Source: Ectocarpus siliculosus (taxonomy: Eukaryota; Sar; Phaeophyceae; Ectocarpales; Ectocarpaceae). Taken from it: a stretch of DNA of 10,956 nt. The translations under genes were made by a program, and so were the position numbers. Location: contig FN649758.1 in assembly GCA_000310025.1 (NCBI GenBank), forward strand, positions 3,354,652 to 3,365,607, written 5' to 3'. Each line of letters opens with the position of its first letter. The first letter of the stretch is position 1. Below, in pieces: positions 8,043-10,956 of this stretch. Below the pieces are notes generated by a model. It was given only the letters and a program-made list of their open reading frames with translations, searched no databases and was not told where the DNA came from.

Positions 8043-10791
8043 CTTCAGACCCACCCCCCGCAGGTAAAGGCACAGAACACAGGCAAGGGAGCGCGGGGGG
8101 GGGGCGTGGGACGTACGTGAGCGTGGCGCGGATCATTGAGTGGGCCTGGAGGGGGGCGTCGTGCTACGTGCTCGACTTGAAACCGTTTCCTCCACCAATC
8201 GGACCATGCTGATTGGATGCTTTTTATGCCCGAGCGCCAACTTTGGTTAGTGAGTGAAACGGTGCACTTGACATGGAGGACATGCTCTTGCGACGGGTTG
8301 GCTCGACCCGGAGGGGACAACAGACAATAACAAACCGGCATCGTGCATACATACGCGATTGTGGCAGCGGCAGAAGCAGCAGCAGCAGCAGCAGCAACAA
8401 CACCAGCATCAGCATACATGGCACTGCCCAGAACGATTTCACCCGAGACTTGACGAGCGCAAAATAGACCGCCGCACCTTCCTGAGCCGCCTTGACCGTA
8501 TCTGCCATATCCAAGTCCTTCGCAACCTGCAGCACAACCGGTCCCGCCTGGTGTTGTTGACGTTTTTCAGGTGCCACCACCCACCCGGGGAGGGAGAGGA
8601 GAGAGTGTAGCGAGAGTAGGAATGGGAGGAGGAAGAGCGTCAGGAACATCATGTAGCTGAGACCTATATGATAGAAGCTGAAATAAAAAAATTAGACTGG
8701 TCAGCGCTAATGATTTGATTTCGGCTTCAAAGCGCTGACTAGTCCAATGGTTTGATTTCGACTCCTATAGACCGTCGGGCAACGATGAGGACAACAACAA
8801 TGCTAGCAACACGTTTGTGCACCACCAGCCACGGTAAATAGTCGTCCAACGAAAGACGAAGCGATATTTTCCCGCGGAAGCATGACGGCACGACCTCTCG
8901 AAGCTGTCAGGTCAAAACACTCAAAGACCTTTCGACCTGTCTGTCTCTTCCAACCCTGGGATGCGATCCCGGTTCTTTTCACGAAACTCACATTCCAAGC
9001 TGAGGTGGGAAACCAAACAAAACGAACACCCACGAACAACCACGCCAGAAAGCCTGTCATCCAACCATCCTCCCTCACCGTTACCAGAGTGCCGAGACCC
9101 GCGAGCGACCGGTACAACGCGTCGTCACCAAAGGCCGCCGTCGCCCCGCCCAGCACCTCCGAGTAGAGCGCCACCAGCTGCTGGTAGGCGTCCCCGAGGC
9201 CCGCCGTCAGGGCCTCCTGGTGGGACGCCACGGCGAGGTTGAGGAAGAGGGTGGCGAGGGCGAGCTTGACCGTCTTGTTATCCACCCCGCCGCCGTCCGC
9301 CTTTTGGGAAAGACACGCCGCCATCACCGACCGATCGACGCACACACACAAAAAAAAGGCGACGGGCACCAACAGGGAGGACGGCAGAGAGAGGAGGAGC
9401 GTAAGAGATGGAGGTGTACCGGGACATGAGACAAGAGGAGAACCTGGATCGAATACGCGAACCGGAAGCACCAAACTCGATATTACTGAGAAACAAAACT
9501 AGGTAAAACCACAAAAAATCAATAATAGGGAGACCAAGCAGAGAAAAAAAAAAAAACGGTCCATACAACATGGCCTGGTCGGAGCCGGCGGATGCGTGTT
9601 AACAGTCTATCAGCCAACCTACAACCAGCAAAAAAAGGGCGAAAAACAAATAACAACAAAACAACAACTGGTGCCGAGAAGAGGACGCGATGGAAATGTC
9701 GAAATCAAACCTGGTCCGAAGCAGCGTCCAGAATCGTCGAAGCGTGTCCAAGAACAACCTTCTTGGATGATCGGTGCCGGAAGAGGTTGCTAAAAAAACG
9801 CAGCCCGCACAGGACCACCGGCATCTAGGCGCGGCAGCGATTCACCGCAGCAGCAAGCATCACGGATAATCATCGCAGTCCCCAGCACAGCCCAGCGCGG
9901 AGAAAAATCGTGTACAACCGCGGGCAGAGCCAGCAGCCAGCAGATAATCGGGGCGTTGGGCAGCACAGTGTCAAGAAGAGAAGGAAGCACGAAACAAACG
10001 GAAGGGGAAGGCGGGTGACAAGCGTGTTACTCATGTTGGGGTTCTTTTCGCGATAGGGCAAGGATAGATCGTGTCTTGTACGGGGTGTCGATTCGGTGCA
10101 TCTCCCCCCGAGCCCTCTCCCCGTCTTTCGAACATTCCGCTCCTTGCCACCCTCGACACGACAGGAAACGAGGTACAAGTACGGCAGCTGAACCATTATT
10201 TTTTACTCACAAGTAGAAAATATGGTACAAACACGGAGAGACTACCCGTTCGAGTTATAACCACAGTTGAAGGAGACGTGCTAAAGCCTTTGCAGCTTGT
10301 TGCAGCTTGTTGCTGTTCAGAGAGGGGGGGGGCTGCACGGTGTGATTAACGTGCCCCTTTTTCGTCGGGGCAGGGGCAGCTCGTTTCGTGGGTGTGAACC
10401 GGATTGTGATTGTCCCACCGTTCCACCATTTGGTGCAGAATTTTTTTCGGTATGGTGCGCACCGCGCTGGCGTCTCGTGAAATTACAAAAAACAGTCCCC
10501 TGAACGTGGAACCCAGGATGCGAGTGTCTTCCTACCTACACAGCAGCATCGACCCAGGGTATCTATGAATATGGGAAGTTGCAACGGGAGGCAGGCACTC
10601 CTGACAGACAGCACTTATGAAAAAAGCTCACCAAACCCTTCCCTTCGCCGAGCTTGTCTGCCACCGCCTTGATCAGACCTCCGCCGCCGCCACTGCCCCC
10701 GGTCTCGGCAAGAGCGAGCACCTCCGCGAAATGAGGGTGGAGTGCCGCTAGTCGGCACAGGTCGATGCAAGGGAAACACTTGTCGACCGGC
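7984..10791 (-). CDS. PUL-domain protein, C-terminal ~207 residues in five exons (PLAA/Ufd3/Doa1-like), 5' partial
   Basis: The gene codes for a PUL domain, an armadillo-like domain that in PLAA/Ufd3/Doa1 binds the C terminus of Cdc48/p97. Exons in transcript order are 10791-10632, 9824-9711, 9300-9079, 8547-8478 and 8042-7984 (TGA 7986-7984). They join in phases 0, 0, 0 and 1 into one frame. Family features, counted from the first full codon, are FPCIDLCRLAALHP (6-19), LCGLRFFSNLF (58-68), KLALATLFLNLAV (103-115), LYRSLAGLGTL (153-163), VLQVAKDL (170-177) and a closing helix ending LLAVLR. In order and spacing they follow the PUL domain of human PLAA as I remember it. The domain lies at the extreme C terminus, as in PLAA. 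A GGSGGGGG insert (31-38) is unusual. WD40 and PFU domains would be upstream, outside the window. A thioredoxin/PPPDE-PUL fusion is the alternative. Motif recognition only. Confidence 0.87.
8043..8477 (-). other. Intron of PUL gene (435 bases) with triplet run
   Basis: The intron runs from GTGCGG to GTCTGAAG. It holds seven AGC units on the plus strand (GCT on the sense strand) and a 10-G run (8095-8104). No exon-like segment is seen. Confidence 0.7.
8375..8395 (+). repeat. (AGC)7 triplet repeat in PUL gene intron
   Basis: Seven perfect AGC units are followed by interrupted AAC/CAN triplets. They lie in the intron between the last two exons of the minus-strand gene. Confidence 0.9.
8478..8547 (-). 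CDS. PUL gene, penultimate exon
   Basis: The exon has 70 bases. It starts after CAACACCAG, which has a poor pyrimidine tract. It codes for AGPVVLQVAKDLDMADTVKA, then AQE and one base. The donor GTGCGG (8477) is not ideal but gives a phase-1 join that keeps the family alignment into the last exon. Reading through to GTGAAA at 8440 is possible but would join in the wrong phase. Confidence 0.75.
8548..9078 (-). other. Intron of PUL gene (531 bases) with palindromic repeat cluster
   Basis: The intron runs from GTGAGG to CACCAG. It holds the 8695-8760 inverted/direct repeat cluster described separately. Open frames continue from exon 9079-9300 into the intron on the minus strand but lose family similarity at once. 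Confidence 0.75.
8695..8760. repeat. Inverted repeat with interleaved direct repeat
   Basis: The arms GACTGGTCAGCGCT (8695-8708) and AGCGCTGACTAGTC (8731-8744) are reverse complements except at one position. On plus-strand RNA the odd pair is a G-U wobble. On the PUL pre-mRNA (minus) it is an A-C mismatch. Each arm is followed, at once or after one base, by the same 15-mer AATGRTTTGATTTCG (8709-8723 and 8746-8760, one difference). The arms are built from the palindromes AGCGCT and GACTAGTC in swapped order. Confidence 0.88.
9079..9300 (-). CDS. PUL gene, exon with core ALATLFLN motif
   Basis: The exon has 222 bases (74 codons), after CCCAAAAG and ending ...LGTLVT before GTGAGG (9078). It is the longest exon and the best match to the family (KLALATLFLN, then LYRSLAGLGTL). 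A donor six bases earlier (GTAACG) is possible and would drop VT. Confidence 0.88.
9301..9710 (-). other. Intron of PUL gene (410 bases)
   Basis: The intron runs from GTTTGA to CCAAAAG. It has long T runs on the sense strand (13 A on the plus strand near 9544-9556) and no exon-like segment. Confidence 0.75.
9711..9824 (-). CDS. PUL gene, exon with LRFFSNLF motif
   Basis: The exon has 114 bases (38 codons), from ATG after CGCGCCTAG to CAG before a weak donor GTTTGA (9710). MPVVLCGLRFFSNLF matches the ...LLALRTFCNCF segment of PLAA. That is why this weak acceptor is chosen over the stronger-looking TTTTTTTAG at 9798-9790. The ATG lies inside the domain and is not a start codon. Confidence 0.8.
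9825..10631 (-). other. Intron of PUL gene (807 bases)
   Basis: The intron runs from GTGAGC to CGCCTAG. It holds a tandem pair of CTTGTTGCAG-type 11-mers near 10297-10319 (plus strand) and a short G run (10324-10332). No missing coding segment is needed between KGL and MPVVL, and I found no further PUL-like exon in it. Confidence 0.7.
10632..10791 (-). CDS. PUL gene, first exon seen in window
   Basis: The exon ends at a donor GTGAGC (10631-10626) after KLGEGKGL. Its upstream edge is uncertain. I place it at GTAAG|GCC, leaving one base G before CCG. A preceding exon ending TG would then give Trp-Pro-Val-Asp before FPCIDL. The same frame also stays open into the poly-G/C run at 10804-10819, so the edge could lie further out, in sequence of poor quality. 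Confidence 0.8.
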
Positions 10792-10800
10792 CTTACCAGC

Positions 10801-10956
10801 GACGGGGGGGGGGGGGGGGTAAGGAGGGGGGGCCAACCCCTGTTAATCCTGCCCCCCTTTTTAAAAAATTTACCCCCCCCCCCCCAAAAGAAAAAAACGG
10901 GGACGGCGGGGGGAAACCACCCCCTTTCCCCAGAGAAAAGTTCCCCCCGAAGGGCC
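10801..10956. other. Low-quality, homopolymer-rich window end
   Basis: Runs of G, C, A and T follow one another with almost no complex sequence: 16 G at 10804-10819, 13 C at 10873-10885, and several A and G runs. This is typical of the failing end of a sequencing read or contig. I annotate nothing here, and the exon edge just before it (10791) must be read with caution. Confidence 0.65.

Noticed and set aside
8803-9078. Continuation of the PUL exon frame past 9079, and its extension upstream of 9300 to an ATG
   Set aside because: The frame is open, but similarity stops at the donor GTGAGG (9078) and begins at the acceptor (9301). The rest is intron.
10261-10320. Minus-strand segment reading LNSNKLQQAAKALARLLQLW as a possible extra helix exon
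   Set aside because: It is helix-like, but it is made by a short tandem repeat, is followed at once by a stop, has no good donor, and is not needed between the neighbouring PUL exons.
1-10956. CRISPR array, bacterial operon, phage or toxin system
   Set aside because: No spacer-repeat pattern, ribosome-binding sites or compact gene order. Both recognised genes are spliced eukaryotic genes.

Overview
The window looks like nuclear DNA from a eukaryote with intron-rich genes, not a bacterial or viral accessory region. Two conserved protein-coding genes can be rebuilt from spliced exons. Their splice sites are mostly GTGAG/GTAAG donors and CAG/TAG acceptors. Exons are GC-rich and short (49-222 bases), introns run 289-950 bases, and poly-C/poly-G tracts and CNG triplet runs occur only outside exons. 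This style fits a brown alga or related stramenopile, but that is inferred from style, not from a marker gene.

Layout. (1) Bases 1-1512 hold a direct tandem repeat of about 546 bp, present as one full and three partial copies and interrupted by a 100-N assembly gap at 217-316. (2) Bases 1559-4474, plus strand: the last five exons of a gene whose product ends in a Ran-binding domain (RanBD, NUP50/RanBP3-like). All joins keep frame and end at a TAG. The N-terminal exons lie in or beyond the repeat array. (3) Bases 4475-7983: about 3.5 kb with no gene I can support. It holds the 3' flanks of two convergent genes, a candidate AATAAA, a GCA triplet run and one weak two-exon candidate. (4) Bases 7984-10791, minus strand: the last five exons of a gene ending in a PUL domain, the Cdc48/p97-binding domain of PLAA/Ufd3/Doa1. 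Again every join keeps frame and ends at a TGA. Its 5' part is beyond the window. (5) Bases 10801-10956 are homopolymer-rich and look like poor-quality sequence at a contig end.

The two genes are tail to tail. One probably serves Ran-dependent nuclear transport, the other the Cdc48/p97 ubiquitin pathway. Nothing in the sequence shows that they work together. Long open frames elsewhere are explained by GT-rich introns, repeat units or shadows of the real exons. I found no convincing new biological system. The items most worth checking are the tandem array, an intronic inverted/direct repeat cluster at 8695-8760, the AG^GT exon junctions of the RanBD gene, and a strong in-exon decoy acceptor in the PUL gene.
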